Notes under the pieces: model-generated | What the model was told of the DNA's origin: nothing | What the model saw: only the letters and a program-made list of their open reading frames with translations | The model's database searches: none | Made by a program: the position numbers and the translations under genes | Shown here: positions 17,264 through 27,047 of the stretch, in pieces | Numbering within the stretch: position 1 is the first letter of the stretch | How the letters are laid out: the number at the start of each line of letters is the position of its first letter | Assembly (NCBI GenBank): GCA_016721625.1 | Contig: JADKHR010000001.1 | Span: 868,001 to 932,000 of the forward strand | DNA: 64,000 bases | Direction of reading: 5' to 3' | Source: Elusimicrobiota bacterium | Lineage (GTDB): Bacteria > Elusimicrobiota > Elusimicrobia > FEN-1173

Positions 17264-17923
17264 TTACTTCTCCTCGTCCGGAAGACCGCGGACCCGGCGG
17301 CTCAGGGCCTCGGTCAGGTCCACGGTGTTGGTGCCGTAGAGAATGGCGGACTTGTCCACCACCAGGCTGATGCCCCTCTCGTCCGCCAGCTGAACCAGGG
17401 CTTTATACAAACGGCCCAAAATCTGTTTCGATTGCCGCGCCTCAAAATTTCGCAAGGCGAGCGTCGCCTCCGCCCGGGCCTTTTCGATCTCCTCCTGGCG
17501 TTTAACCAGTTGGTCTTGGCGTTTCGCCAAGCCTTCCGCTTCAGACACGGAAGCCACCGGGGTCGGAGGCGCCAGGCTCACGGGCGTCGTGCTCACGGCC
17601 GGCGGCTCACCCGTTACAGTTCCGGACGAAAGGAGTGTGTTTGTCGACGAAATGGGGGGGGCCTTTAACGCCTCAATTTCGCCCTTCAGATCCTCCAGGG
17701 CCCGCTCTTTTTCAGCCAGTTCCCCTTTGTAACGGGTCACCTCTTTCCGGTATTCCTCCCGAGCCTTTTTCGTCTCCGGGTATTCCCGAAAAATGAGATC
17801 CATGTCCACGTAGCCCACCGGCGAGCCCGACGCCCCTCCCCGCCGCACAGGGATCTCCATCCCCCGCACGACTCCCGCCGCCACGAGAAGTCCAACCCCT
17901 AAAGAAATTCGCCGAAAAAACAA
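17264..17923 (-). CDS. OmpH/Skp-family periplasmic chaperone
   Basis: The protein has a signal peptide (FFRRISLGVGLLVAAGVVRG), then VGYVDMDLIFREYPETKKAREEYRKE, and coiled-coil arms interrupted by a Pro/Thr/Ser-rich insert. It ends with the OmpH-type ISLVVDKSAILYGTNTVDLTEAL. Skp-like trimers hold unfolded outer-membrane proteins in the periplasm. TTG 17923 is favoured since GGGGGGA lies just upstream and it gives a clean signal peptide; TTG 17980 and GTG 17959 are alternatives. The P/T/S-rich insert of about 50 residues between the arms is unusual for Skp. First gene of the lipid A operon. Confidence 0.85.
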   Translation of the reverse strand: MFFRRISLGVGLLVAAGVVRGMEIPVRRGGASGSPVGYVDMDLIFREYPETKKAREEYRKEVTRYKGELAEKERALEDLKGEIEALKAPPISSTNTLLSSGTVTGEPPAVSTTPVSLAPPTPVASVSEAEGLAKRQDQLVKRQEEIEKARAEATLALRNFEARQSKQILGRLYKALVQLADERGISLVVDKSAILYGTNTVDLTEALSRRVRGLPDEEK

Positions 17924-18076
17924 ACCATCCCCCCAGCCGCCAGGGCCGAACTGAAACACCCCGCCGCCGAAACCGATCAAGAACGTCTATTTTACCAGAA
18001 CGCCGGGGGAGTGTCTACGACAGAGGAAAAAAATTGCCGCCTATTCGGAGGAGACATGCGGTCTTTGCCTTTTCTC

Positions 18077-18097
18077 CCCCTCCTTCGCAAGGAGGGG
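18077..18097 (-). terminator. Strong hairpin after the serpin gene
   Basis: A perfect 9-bp stem (CCCCTCCTT/AAGGAGGGG) with a CGC loop lies just downstream of the frame-corrected serpin stop at 18140 and upstream of ompH. It lies in a purine/pyrimidine-rich block. It may end the serpin transcript or be a copy of a REP-like genomic repeat. Confidence 0.5.
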
Positions 18098-18139
18098 CAA
18101 GGGGAGGTATCAGGATTCTGGTTTTCGGTTTCTAACGCT

Positions 18140-19329
18140 TCACCCCGGCCCCACGAAGCGCCCCAGGAAAAGAATCGTTCCCGAAGAGCGGTGGCGGATA
18201 AAATAAAGGAATGGACGGTCAGCTCGAAGAGAAGAGAGGAAGGGGCCGCGGCTCCCACCCCCATCACGACCGCCGTGGCCGCCGTGGCCTCTGTTCCCTC
18301 CTCGTCCACCTGAAGGAAGGCCTCGTGAAAGACATGGCTGATGAAAATAGGTTCATCGGGGCGAAGGGGTCGAACGCCGGAAAAATCGGCTCGATCGGGG
18401 TCAAAGGCCCGCCGAATTCCAAGGGACTTAAGGTCGGGGGGAAGGTTCCGTCGAAAACGGCTGGTAAATTTCGGAAAAAACACCTCGACTTCGTGGTTTT
18501 GAAGACCCGCCACCCACGTTTCCAGTTGGCCGGGGTTCAGTCGTTTCTCCACGTCCCCTAACGTCTTGCCTTCTTTCGGGAGGAGGACCACCAACGAAAG
18601 ATCGCCCCCTCGATAGGGCATCTCCAGCGCTTGAACCCACTCGTCTTCCGCGTAGGGGAACCGCGAGGTTTGACGCATCAAATCAACCGGAAACGTCGTT
18701 CCATCCGATCCATGAAATGGCGTTGGTTGGGTGTCGGTCTTTTCAAACGCCTTTTCCCAGGTTCCTTTGAAATAGACAGCGTTGGTAAGGACAGTCTGTG
18801 TGATCGAATCGATGGTCCCTTCAGGCAAAAGTTCGGGAATCTTGGTTTTTGTCCGGTCGGACACCCAGTGATTGATCGTCAACCTGGAAGGTTCCGGCGC
18901 CTGGCCAAAATCAAGAAGTTCCGCCCCCGCCCCGTAATCGTCGGCGAGGGTTTTAAGGAATTCCGGTTGAAAAGCCGCGCCTTTCCGCAACCAGATCCGG
19001 TTGGCAATGTTTAGTTCGTAGGGTCGGTCCGTTCCACCCAAGGCGCCGTCCAGCCGATGGAAGCCCGCGTGGGGCCCGACGGGGGGGAAATGAAAGACGG
19101 TGTTGATTTCCGTCAACGTTTCGCCACGCGCCCCTGCGGAGGTCATGGCCAAGGCGGCGGAAAGACTGTAGGGCGAAAAGAAAACGTTTCCCGCCCCGAC
19201 GCCCAATTTTGCGTAGAGGTCCAGCGCGAATTGGGTGTTCCCTTTCACCAGATCTTGAGGAAGAGGATCCGCTCCCAAGACCGTACCTGCATAAAGGACC
19301 AGGAGACCTGCCGGAATCTTTTTTCGCAT
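18140..19329 (-). CDS. Secreted serpin (serine/cysteine protease inhibitor), one-base frameshift near the C-terminus
   Basis: An N-terminal signal peptide (IPAGLLVLYAGTVLGA) is followed by a full serpin fold: NVFFSPYSLSAALAMTSAGARGET, LNIANRIWL, TVLTNAVYFKGTWEKAF, VDLMRQTSRF, LSLVVLLPKEGKTL, FPKFTSRF. The hinge is VDEEGTEATAATAVVMG, matching the small-residue hinge of inhibitory serpins. The terminal strand is lost in the main frame. One extra T at the run 18200-18203 (minus-strand TTTT) restores FIRHRSSGTILFLGRFVGPG, the classic serpin C-terminus, with a stop at 18140. It is one of several homopolymer breaks in the window. The PorV-like gene ends 4 bp upstream of its start. Confidence 0.9.
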
Positions 19330-19333
19330 GGGA

Positions 19334-20359
19334 TTATTTTGTCAGTTTTGGTCGTTTATTGGGGGTCCCGGCTTTGCCCGGATTTTTTGGTTTGAACCCC
19401 GCCGGGCGCGGAGCCGGCGACCGCAAAATTTCTCCCCAGCTCCAGGCCAGGGCCAAGGAATGGTCCGATCCCCATTCCGGAGCGCTTTGTTGAAAGGCGT
19501 AGTCGAGGCGAAGGTTTTCTCCCAGCTTGAGCCCGAACCCGGTGGTGAAGTGGTCCAAGAGCCCGTCGGCGGTGGACTGAGCGTCCAGCGCCAAATTGTC
19601 CGCGCCGCCCAGAGACGTGCGTAGGCCCGCTCGAAGAGAGAGGGATCGCCACCGATACTCGAACCCCAAGGCCGCCTCGGAACCCGCCCCCGCCAAGGAC
19701 CGGTGATAGCCCGCCAAAAAGGTCACGGCCCCGGGTTCCCAGGACGTTTCCAAGCGAAGAACGCTGGGCAGGGGATCGCTTTGGTGGATGTATTGGATTC
19801 CAGGCCCCAGTTGGTTGACGGCGGCGCTCAACAACACATCTTTCACCACGTAGGAAACCCCGGCGTCCACGGACCACCCCACGCCGGAACTCTCGCCGGC
19901 CAAGGTGGATTCAAAAAACCGCCCGGCCGCGCCCACCCGCAACCCCCGCGCCAGTTTCCGCGAGAGAGCCCCGGCCACCGTCGTGTGGCGTGCCGAGGTG
20001 TCGGCCCCGGTCGGCTGGCCCGAGGCATCCCTCCCCCCGGCGGGGTCCGACGCCATAAAGCGGGCTGAAAGAGCCATGGCCGTTTTGGGATCCAACCCGG
20101 TGGCGAAAGCCACATGTCCATCCGTGGTGTCGCCCCACAACTGGGAAAAGGTGGCGTAGAACTCCGATCGGCCGTGGGTGGGGGTAACCAGGGCGGGATT
20201 GGCCCCCAAGGCTTCGGCGCCAAAAGCCGCCGCGGAAATCCCGCCCAAAGATTCCGCCCTCACCGAGGGGTCCACGGCCAGGAACGCGGCCCCCGGGGTT
20301 TTGGCCCCGAGACCCAGCGGGCTTAAAAAAAGCACCGCCGCGATAAACCGTTTTTTCAC
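19334..20359 (-). CDS. PorV/UPF0164-like outer-membrane protein
   Basis: The 341-residue protein has a signal peptide (FIAAVLFLSPLGLGAKT) and the family start PGAAFLAVDPSVRAESLGGISAAAFGAEALGANPA. It then shows regular beta strands (VAGALSRKLARGLRVGAAGRFF, DAGVSYVVKDVLLSAAVNQLG). A charged C-terminal tail with Pro/Lys follows what looks like the last strand. The GTG start overlaps the papain-like protease stop by 4 bp, so the two are co-translated. In Bacteroidota, PorV is a type IX secretion shuttle; linkage to a secreted protease with a FlgD/sorting-like C-terminal domain is suggestive but no T9SS core gene is in the window. Confidence 0.75.
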   Translation of the reverse strand: MKKRFIAAVLFLSPLGLGAKTPGAAFLAVDPSVRAESLGGISAAAFGAEALGANPALVTPTHGRSEFYATFSQLWGDTTDGHVAFATGLDPKTAMALSARFMASDPAGGRDASGQPTGADTSARHTTVAGALSRKLARGLRVGAAGRFFESTLAGESSGVGWSVDAGVSYVVKDVLLSAAVNQLGPGIQYIHQSDPLPSVLRLETSWEPGAVTFLAGYHRSLAGAGSEAALGFEYRWRSLSLRAGLRTSLGGADNLALDAQSTADGLLDHFTTGFGLKLGENLRLDYAFQQSAPEWGSDHSLALAWSWGEILRSPAPRPAGFKPKNPGKAGTPNKRPKLTK

Positions 20360-23300
20360 CGCACCACCGTGACCCGCGTTTTAGCGATAACGTTTTCGCT
20401 TCCGGCCCGGCCGTGGATCACGGCGTAATAGACCCCGCTGGCAATTTCTCCCGGCCAGGTGTAATCAAAAGCCGCCTTCCCGTTCACCACCGCGGTCGGC
20501 CCGTCCAGCCGCGCGCTGTGGACAGGGTGGCCCCGGGCATCGTACAGGGTGATCTCCACATTGTCCACATCGCCCAGCACGGCCCGAATGACGGGCGCCG
20601 CCCCGCCCATCGCCGGGTCGGGGTAACTGTAAGCTTCCGAGAGCCCCGCGGGGGTGACCTGGCTCGACACCGTCACGTTCAGAGTGCCCGAGAGACCCGA
20701 CTGATTGCCCGCGTTATCATAAGCCAAGACCGCATAGGAATGGACGGATCCCAAAACCAACCCGGTGTCGGTGAAATTAGCCGCGGTGGGCGAGGCGGCC
20801 GCCAACCCGTCCCGGAAGAGACGATAGCCCGCCATCCCCGAACCCCCGGTGTCCGTGGAAGGGGACCAACTCAAGAGCAGTCGCCCGGCCCCGATGCCGA
20901 CGGCCGCCAACCCCGTGGGGACCGAGGGGGCAATGAGATCCGAAGCCGCGTCCACGGTGAGCGTCACCGGAACCAACACGTCGCCGTTCCCCCGGGGGGC
21001 CCCCGGCGAGGCCGAGGAGACCGTGACGGTCCCCACATAAACCCCCGCCGCCAGCCCCACGGGGTTCGCCCCGATGGAAACGATCCCCTCCCCGATGCCG
21101 GAAAGGGCGGAGGCGGAAAGCCACGGCGTGTTGAGCGCGACCGCCCACCGGAGCGCCGCCCCCCCCAAAGAATCGGAGATGGTGATCGGGCTCACCGGCG
21201 GCAGGCCGCCACCGGCGACCGCGTGAAAAGAGAGGGCCGTCGGGGTCACCACCAAATCCGCCCGGGCCGTGTTGTTCACCGTCACGCTGACGCTCCCGGA
21301 CAAGGCGTTGTTGCCCGCGTCGTCGAAGGCCCGGGCGGTGAGGACGTGAACTCCGTTCGTTTCACGGGTGCTGTCCCATTGATAGGAATAACCCGCGCCG
21401 GTCGCTGTGGACGTGGCCACGCCGTCGACAAAGAAAACCACCCGCGCCACCCCGACGTTGTCCGACGCCGCGGCAGACACGAACACCGAATAACTCACCG
21501 TGGCCCCCGCGAGGGGCTGGGAAATGACCACCGTGGGCGGCGTCGTGTCGATCACCAACGAAACCGACGCCGGGGGGCTGGTTACCGAGCCGTCGGAAAC
21601 CGTAAAGGGGAACCCATCCAACCCCGCGTATCCCGTGTTCGGGGTGTAGGTAAGGTTGGGGGCCGTTCCCGTTAATGCCCCGTGCGCTGGCGACCCGAGC
21701 GTGTAGGTCAAAAGATCTCCGTCATCGTCCGTGGCCTGCAAAACGATGGCTTTGGGGGTATTGAAAAGCACCCCCGCCGTCTGAGCCAGCGCCACGGGGG
21801 CGTCGTTGACGGGCGAGACGGTCAGAGTGAAGGAGGTTTGGGCCGTGAGCCCTCCCCCATCCGTTACCGTCAACGTGAGTGTGGCCGACCCGTTGCGGTT
21901 GGCCGCCGGCGTCACGACCACCGTCCGTGAGGCGCCGGTGCCGCCAAAAACAATGTTGGAACTTGGAACCAAGTTGACGTTGCTGGACGCTCCGGACATC
22001 ATCAGAGCCCCGGCCGCGGTTTGGGTATCGCCAACGGTAAATGAGAGGGACCCCGTGGGATTGTCTTCGTTCACCCCCTGGTTGGGGACGGTGGAAATGG
22101 TCGGGGGAGTGTTGCCGGCGCCGTTGGTCATGGTGGCGTCCACATAGTAGGTGCCGAGCGTGTTGTCGATGGTGACGGGAAGGCCGGCCTTGGCCACCTC
22201 GGCACTATCGGAAACGTTGATCCACTTGAAGGCCTTGACCGTCGTTGGATTCCCGCTGGCGGTGTCCTGAACGCGCAAATACCACCGTTTGGGGGTCCCG
22301 TAGGCCGGGGCGATATCCGAATAATCCAGAACGAATTCTCCGTCCACCGCCGCCCCCCCGCCGTTAAAAGCGTAGGCCCCTCCCGCCTGTTGAAGAACGT
22401 AACTGGGAGACCAACTCGTGGCCGGAATCGTTTGGGGGGTGTCGGAAAGCCCCAAAGAAACCCTCAATTGGTTTCGTGTCAAATGGGATAGGGTGAATTG
22501 GGCCAGGGCCTTGGGGGTGTAGGCGGGTTTCGCCGTGACCCACATGGCGTAGGAACCCCACCAGGCCGGTCCGCGCCCCGACGAGGGGCCCCCGGCCACG
22601 CCGCTGACGGATTTGAGCGCGTCGTAAGCCAGCCAGGTGAATCCCCCGTCCTGCCACCCCGATCCCCAGGAATTGGCGATCCGGAGAGCTCCCTTTTCGC
22701 CCGCGTCCACGGTTCCGTTCCCGTTGATGTCGACCCAAATAGCGTCGTTGTACCCGACCACCGTCATGGCATGGCCGCCGCTCGTCCCGCTGATCCAAAA
22801 GCCGGCGTTTTTCCCGACGAAGGCATCGTCCGCCGACGTCCCCGGATCATTGGAAATGGTTTTATACTGCCAAGAATTGATGTAGGTGGCGTAGGTCAAA
22901 ACGTACCCGTTTACCAAGAGAGTTTTGAGCTGGTCCAAACCCGTGGGCGTGTCGCAATTGTAGACATAGCCGGTGGCTTGGACTCGGACGTTCAAGGCGT
23001 TCCGCCAAACAGTGGCGGTCAAAGGCCAACCGCGAAAATCGCTATTGTAGGGCCAATCGGCCCAGGTCGCGGCGCCATGTTTGGCCGCGATGGACCACCC
23101 GTCCGATTGCCAGGATCCTGCGTCCACCCCGCCATTCACCAGGTTGTAGGTGAATTTTGGAGAAAACCGGTAGGCGTCCCCGCCATTTTTCGCGTCCAGG
23201 TCCCGGGCCAGGGCGTTCATATGGGTGAAACAATAGTACATGCCCGCCCACTGGGCGCAGGACCCGATGGACCCTTGGCTTCGAATCGGCGGGAAATATT

Positions 23301-23706
23301 TCAGCGTGCTGTTGTCGATGGAGGGAGGAAGAGCGGTGGGCGCCCCCTGGGGCGCCAGGGCGGGCGCGCCCGGAACGGACGTCTGATCTTCGGTCAAGCC
23401 TTCCACTTCCAAGCCCACCGCGGAAACCTCCACGGCGCTCGGGGGCAATCCGCCCTGCCCCTTTTGGATTCGATCGGAATTGACCCGGGAGAGCCCCAGG
23501 GCGTTCAGTTTCACCCGCCGGGGAACGATCATGTGGGCCCGTTCCCAAACCTTCTGTTCCGCCGACGGCGGCCGCAGGCCGGTGGCGTGGGGATCGCTGT
23601 CCGCGCGCGCCGAAACCGAGAACCCCAGGAACAACCCCGCCATCAGAAGAACAAAACCGGAAGGCCGAAACGTCGGAACAAAATGAGATTTCCTCAAATC
23701 ATCCAT
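20356..23706 (-). CDS. Secreted papain-like (C1A) protease with cadherin/Ig, BACON and FnIII domains
   Basis: A signal peptide (FVLLMAGLFLGFSVSARA) and propeptide precede a C1A protease: Gln and catalytic Cys in SQGSIGSCAQWA near residue 150, catalytic His in SGGHAMTVVGY, and Asn in ANSWGSGW. A calcium-loop-like DINGNGTVDAGE is inserted between His and Asn. Downstream come a cadherin-like VNDAP domain, two Ig-like/Big-type repeats, a BACON-type domain with TPWLSASALSG, an FnIII domain (PSVPTGLAAVG), and a C-terminal FlgD/sorting-like module (YSYPDPA to SGVYYAVIHG). ATG 23706 is preferred over GTG 23715. Its role is probably extracellular proteolysis or surface display. Confidence 0.85.
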   Translation of the reverse strand: MDDLRKSHFVPTFRPSGFVLLMAGLFLGFSVSARADSDPHATGLRPPSAEQKVWERAHMIVPRRVKLNALGLSRVNSDRIQKGQGGLPPSAVEVSAVGLEVEGLTEDQTSVPGAPALAPQGAPTALPPSIDNSTLKYFPPIRSQGSIGSCAQWAGMYYCFTHMNALARDLDAKNGGDAYRFSPKFTYNLVNGGVDAGSWQSDGWSIAAKHGAATWADWPYNSDFRGWPLTATVWRNALNVRVQATGYVYNCDTPTGLDQLKTLLVNGYVLTYATYINSWQYKTISNDPGTSADDAFVGKNAGFWISGTSGGHAMTVVGYNDAIWVDINGNGTVDAGEKGALRIANSWGSGWQDGGFTWLAYDALKSVSGVAGGPSSGRGPAWWGSYAMWVTAKPAYTPKALAQFTLSHLTRNQLRVSLGLSDTPQTIPATSWSPSYVLQQAGGAYAFNGGGAAVDGEFVLDYSDIAPAYGTPKRWYLRVQDTASGNPTTVKAFKWINVSDSAEVAKAGLPVTIDNTLGTYYVDATMTNGAGNTPPTISTVPNQGVNEDNPTGSLSFTVGDTQTAAGALMMSGASSNVNLVPSSNIVFGGTGASRTVVVTPAANRNGSATLTLTVTDGGGLTAQTSFTLTVSPVNDAPVALAQTAGVLFNTPKAIVLQATDDDGDLLTYTLGSPAHGALTGTAPNLTYTPNTGYAGLDGFPFTVSDGSVTSPPASVSLVIDTTPPTVVISQPLAGATVSYSVFVSAAASDNVGVARVVFFVDGVATSTATGAGYSYQWDSTRETNGVHVLTARAFDDAGNNALSGSVSVTVNNTARADLVVTPTALSFHAVAGGGLPPVSPITISDSLGGAALRWAVALNTPWLSASALSGIGEGIVSIGANPVGLAAGVYVGTVTVSSASPGAPRGNGDVLVPVTLTVDAASDLIAPSVPTGLAAVGIGAGRLLLSWSPSTDTGGSGMAGYRLFRDGLAAASPTAANFTDTGLVLGSVHSYAVLAYDNAGNQSGLSGTLNVTVSSQVTPAGLSEAYSYPDPAMGGAAPVIRAVLGDVDNVEITLYDARGHPVHSARLDGPTAVVNGKAAFDYTWPGEIASGVYYAVIHGRAGSENVIAKTRVTVVR

Positions 23707-24101
23707 GAAACCCACCCCTTTGGACTTTTCTTATCCTCAGGCGTTGCTCTGACCTTCATGACGTCATTCACGGTTTCAGTAAAGCGCGTCGAAGCGCATT
23801 TTGTAGTTGCCCGATTCATCGGGCGATCCTCCGTCAAGAACCCATCATGGAACCAGGACGCCCCATAAATGGGCCAAAAACAAAATCCACGTTCAGTCGA
23901 ACGGGAGAGCGGAGGAACCGGCCTCTCCGCTTCGCCGGCGAAAATCGGCGGAACGGAATTGGGTGGACAACGGATCGTGGTGGGGAGAACAGCTCACACC
24001 CCCTTTTCAATGAACCCAGGGGGAATCCCCGCTCCCTAGAAGCCTAACCCCGGGATCCCCCCCTGTCAAGGGAAGGAAATGGGATAAAACAGGGACCTAC
24101 G
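23707..24101. other. Intergenic region with several small hairpins, no gene
   Basis: About 395 bp between the autotransporter stop and the protease start carry no credible ORF. They hold small palindromes, including GCCCGA/TCGGGC near 23809-23824 and AGCGGAG/CTCCGCT near 23908-23931. I did not recognise a riboswitch consensus or a convincing promoter. Confidence 0.5.
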
Positions 24102-27047
24102 TTAAAACCGGTACCGAACCCCGCCGTGAAGCCGGTGGAAGGTATTGCCGCCGAAATCGCCGTCGTAGGCCAGGAGCAAGGAAATATTTTCGCTGAAACT
24201 CGCGGACAAATCGCCGCCCAACGCGATCGTGTCCCCTTCCGGCGCCGACCCGGCCACGGACAGGGTCCCGCCCGATCCGGCGAAAGAGGCATTGATGTTG
24301 GTTTCACCCTTAAATTCATGCCGCCAGGCGGTTCGAACCTCAAAGCGGTCCCGCTTGTCCGTGGTGAACTGGCGTTGGACCCGGACCCCCAGGTGCGTGG
24401 CCAAGGATTCCCGCGTTTCGCCCGCCACCGACAAAGAGAGGGGCCCCGCTCCGGTTTCCTGGAACGCCCCCACGGTTTCCTGGGCCCATTGGAGCCCCGC
24501 CACGGGAACAAAATCCCACAGATCTTTCCGGAACGGCCTGCCCGCTTCGACGCCTGCGGCGTAGGCGTGGCCGCTCGGAGACGCGTCGGCCTGCAGGTTT
24601 TGAGTCCCATAAACAATTTTTCGCGTGGACACGTAGTCGTTGGTCTGGGTGGCCAGGAGAGCATCAAGATAATAGCTCGGAGCGTTGTAGCTTCCATAAA
24701 ACCCGGGGGTGAGGCTTTTCCCGTCGACGTTAAATTCGTCCGATCCCATCTCCCCGCTGGACTGAGCGAACCCGATGCCGAACCCCAGGGTCCAACGGGG
24801 AGAAAAGCGATAATCCACCCCCGCCGTAACCCCGCCGGACGCCAGGGTACCGTCCGCCACGTCGGCGTCCCCCGGCAAGGGAGCGTATAGCCCATCGGCC
24901 GTGAGGAAGGCGCCCCATTTTTTTTCAAATTCGAAAAAGGAGTCCGGCTCCGCCCCGTCGTCCCGAACCCCCGCTTCGGCCGTCAGAGATCCCCACCGAA
25001 CATTCGACCGGCTCTGTTCGGAACCGAACGTTTGTATTCCCCACTCGCCCAACCGGGCGCGGGCGAGCTGGCTGTGAACCCGTTGGGAAAACCCCGAAAG
25101 AGACGCGAACCCCACGGTCGTGAGCGTCTGGTAAGGTTGTGGGGAGATGGATTTCAACGCCTGGCCCAGTTCCTGTTCCGGCAAAGCGTTCAGCTCGCCC
25201 ATGACCAGCGCCAAGTCACCCGTGGCCGACGGATAAACGCTGTCCATATAATTTCCCACCGCTTGCTCATTGCCCGTCCGCGCGTAGGAAACGTAGGGGG
25301 TTTTGATGGACGTCAAGACGACGTTGTACGAACTGTAAGCCACCTCGAACTGAAGGGCCGCACCCGTCGGATGGAAATCAAAGGTTCCGCCCAGGGACGA
25401 GGCATTCAGGATGGAATAGGTGGAGGTTCCCACCGGCAGAAACCCCGGGTTCACCCCGATGGACAAAGTTCCCCCCACCGCGGCATTGTTGGCGACGCTT
25501 AACCGATCGAATTGACCCGCGCCGGCCCCGTAAAGGGTCAAGGCGAGGGTTCCCCCGCTCTGGGTATAATTCGCCCTGGCCGTGATCGTTCGGGGACTCC
25601 CATCCCCCTTCAAGGTCCCGTCGGCCACCGTCACGTCCCCAAACCCCAGGGCGGAGGTCGTCGCCACCGCCAGCGTTCCCGCCTCGAGGCTGAGGCCGCC
25701 CGAAAAGGTGTTGTTCCCCGAAAGCGTCAGGATGCCCGTCCCGGTTTTCCGCACCGTCCCAACGCCCGACAGGTTGCCCGCGTAGGTCCCCGTCCCCGTT
25801 TGATCAAAAACCACCGCCGCGTTGTTGAGGATGTTCCCCTGGAGGCCCCGCCCGTCCCCCTTCAAAGTGCCCGCCGTGACCGTGGTCCCGCCCGAATAAG
25901 AGTTGGCCCCGGTGAGCGTCAAGACCCCGGCGCCGTCCTTGGTGAGGGATCCCCCCCCCACGATGGCGCCGCCGAAACTGCTCGACGTGGCGGAACTGAC
26001 CGTCAATATTCCAGAGGGAAGGAGAACGGTCCCCCCGGTGTTGCCTCCCCCGTTCAATTGCCCGATGGAGAAACTGAAATGATTCAGATCTAGCGTGGCC
26101 CCGGCGGTGTCGGCCAGGGTGAAAGAGGTGCCCGACCGAAAGGCCGTGGCCGTCCCCGCTCGCAGGGTTCCCGCCTCGATGGTGGTCCCGCCGCTCCAGC
26201 CGAGCAAGGTGTTGTCCCCGGAAACCGTCAAAACCCCCTGGCCGAGTTTCCTCAACCGCGCGGGTTTCAAATCAATGCCCCCGTCCCGGAGCCCGCCCGT
26301 GAGCGTCATGAAAAAGCCGTTCGTGTCGATGGCGGGAGCCGGTGTGAATTGGGAGATCGGCTCCTCCAGATAGATGGGCCCGGATAAAGTGACGTCAGAA
26401 GCCATTTTCAAAGTCCCATTTTCGCCGATGTTCGCCCCCGGCAATTGGGTCGCCGAATTAATGACGACCGTGGCCTGGTAAAGAGCGACCGTTGTGGAGA
26501 CCCTGTTGTTGAATTGAACCTCATTGACCGACGTCACATACAACCCGTCCAAACCAAGCAGTGGCTGGTTGAAAACGACTTTCCCGGCGCCCCCGGAAAC
26601 AGAAAGCCCCGCTCCCGAGTTGCTCACCGTCGAATTGATCACCAGAGTTCCCGCCAGGGCCGAAATGTATTCCAGATCCAAGAGAGGCCCCGAAAAACCG
26701 ATGGTTTGGGTCAACGCCGCCCTGTTGGTTATCGTGGATAGCCCCGAAAAGGTCACGGTATTCCCCTGCAAAGAAAACGAGTTGGCGTTGGAGTCGAAAA
26801 CGATTTGAGACAGATCGCAGTTGAGGAGATTGTTGTTGCTCGAGGTGAACGTGCCGCCGAAATGAAGCGAGTCCGAGCTGGTCGGCGTCCCCAGATCCTC
26901 CCAATTCCCCGCCGTGGACCAAAGCGAGTTTCCCCCTCCCCCGACCCACACTCGATTGTCCGAACGGCCCACCCCGGAAAGAAAAAAGACCGCCGCAACC
27001 CCCGCCATGAGGGGCCGAAGAATGATTTTGCTGTTTTTCGTCAACAA
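24102..27047 (-). CDS. Type V autotransporter with PATR-repeat passenger
   Basis: The 981-residue protein has a signal peptide (LMAGVAAVFFLSGVGRS) and a passenger opening VWVGGGGNSLWSTAGNWED. It then has autotransporter-associated beta-strand repeats of the type GAGVLTLTGANSYSGGTTV, with a second copy at GTGILTLSGNNTFSGGLSL. The C-terminal ~270 residues form the beta-barrel: VRWGSLTAEAG, TAGVDYRFSPRWTLGFGIGFA, and a last strand ending in Phe (HGGVRYRF). TTG 27047 is chosen because GGAGG lies six bases upstream. It is separated from the protease gene by a 395-bp gap. The passenger cargo function is unknown. Confidence 0.9.
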   Translation of the reverse strand: MLTKNSKIILRPLMAGVAAVFFLSGVGRSDNRVWVGGGGNSLWSTAGNWEDLGTPTSSDSLHFGGTFTSSNNNLLNCDLSQIVFDSNANSFSLQGNTVTFSGLSTITNRAALTQTIGFSGPLLDLEYISALAGTLVINSTVSNSGAGLSVSGGAGKVVFNQPLLGLDGLYVTSVNEVQFNNRVSTTVALYQATVVINSATQLPGANIGENGTLKMASDVTLSGPIYLEEPISQFTPAPAIDTNGFFMTLTGGLRDGGIDLKPARLRKLGQGVLTVSGDNTLLGWSGGTTIEAGTLRAGTATAFRSGTSFTLADTAGATLDLNHFSFSIGQLNGGGNTGGTVLLPSGILTVSSATSSSFGGAIVGGGSLTKDGAGVLTLTGANSYSGGTTVTAGTLKGDGRGLQGNILNNAAVVFDQTGTGTYAGNLSGVGTVRKTGTGILTLSGNNTFSGGLSLEAGTLAVATTSALGFGDVTVADGTLKGDGSPRTITARANYTQSGGTLALTLYGAGAGQFDRLSVANNAAVGGTLSIGVNPGFLPVGTSTYSILNASSLGGTFDFHPTGAALQFEVAYSSYNVVLTSIKTPYVSYARTGNEQAVGNYMDSVYPSATGDLALVMGELNALPEQELGQALKSISPQPYQTLTTVGFASLSGFSQRVHSQLARARLGEWGIQTFGSEQSRSNVRWGSLTAEAGVRDDGAEPDSFFEFEKKWGAFLTADGLYAPLPGDADVADGTLASGGVTAGVDYRFSPRWTLGFGIGFAQSSGEMGSDEFNVDGKSLTPGFYGSYNAPSYYLDALLATQTNDYVSTRKIVYGTQNLQADASPSGHAYAAGVEAGRPFRKDLWDFVPVAGLQWAQETVGAFQETGAGPLSLSVAGETRESLATHLGVRVQRQFTTDKRDRFEVRTAWRHEFKGETNINASFAGSGGTLSVAGSAPEGDTIALGGDLSASFSENISLLLAYDGDFGGNTFHRLHGGVRYRF

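Noticed and set aside
17992..18139. C-terminal extension of the serpin in the uncorrected frame
   Set aside because: The sequence past the frame break is basic nonsense through a hairpin; the adjacent frame gives the conserved serpin C-terminus and stops at 18140.
22498..23868. Long + strand open frame of 456 codons opposite the papain-like protease
   Set aside because: Antisense shadow with low-complexity basic composition; the minus-strand frame has clear catalytic motifs.
23707..24101. Possible cyclic-di-GMP or other riboswitch upstream of the protease gene
   Set aside because: Several hairpins are present but none of the conserved aptamer cores I know could be matched.
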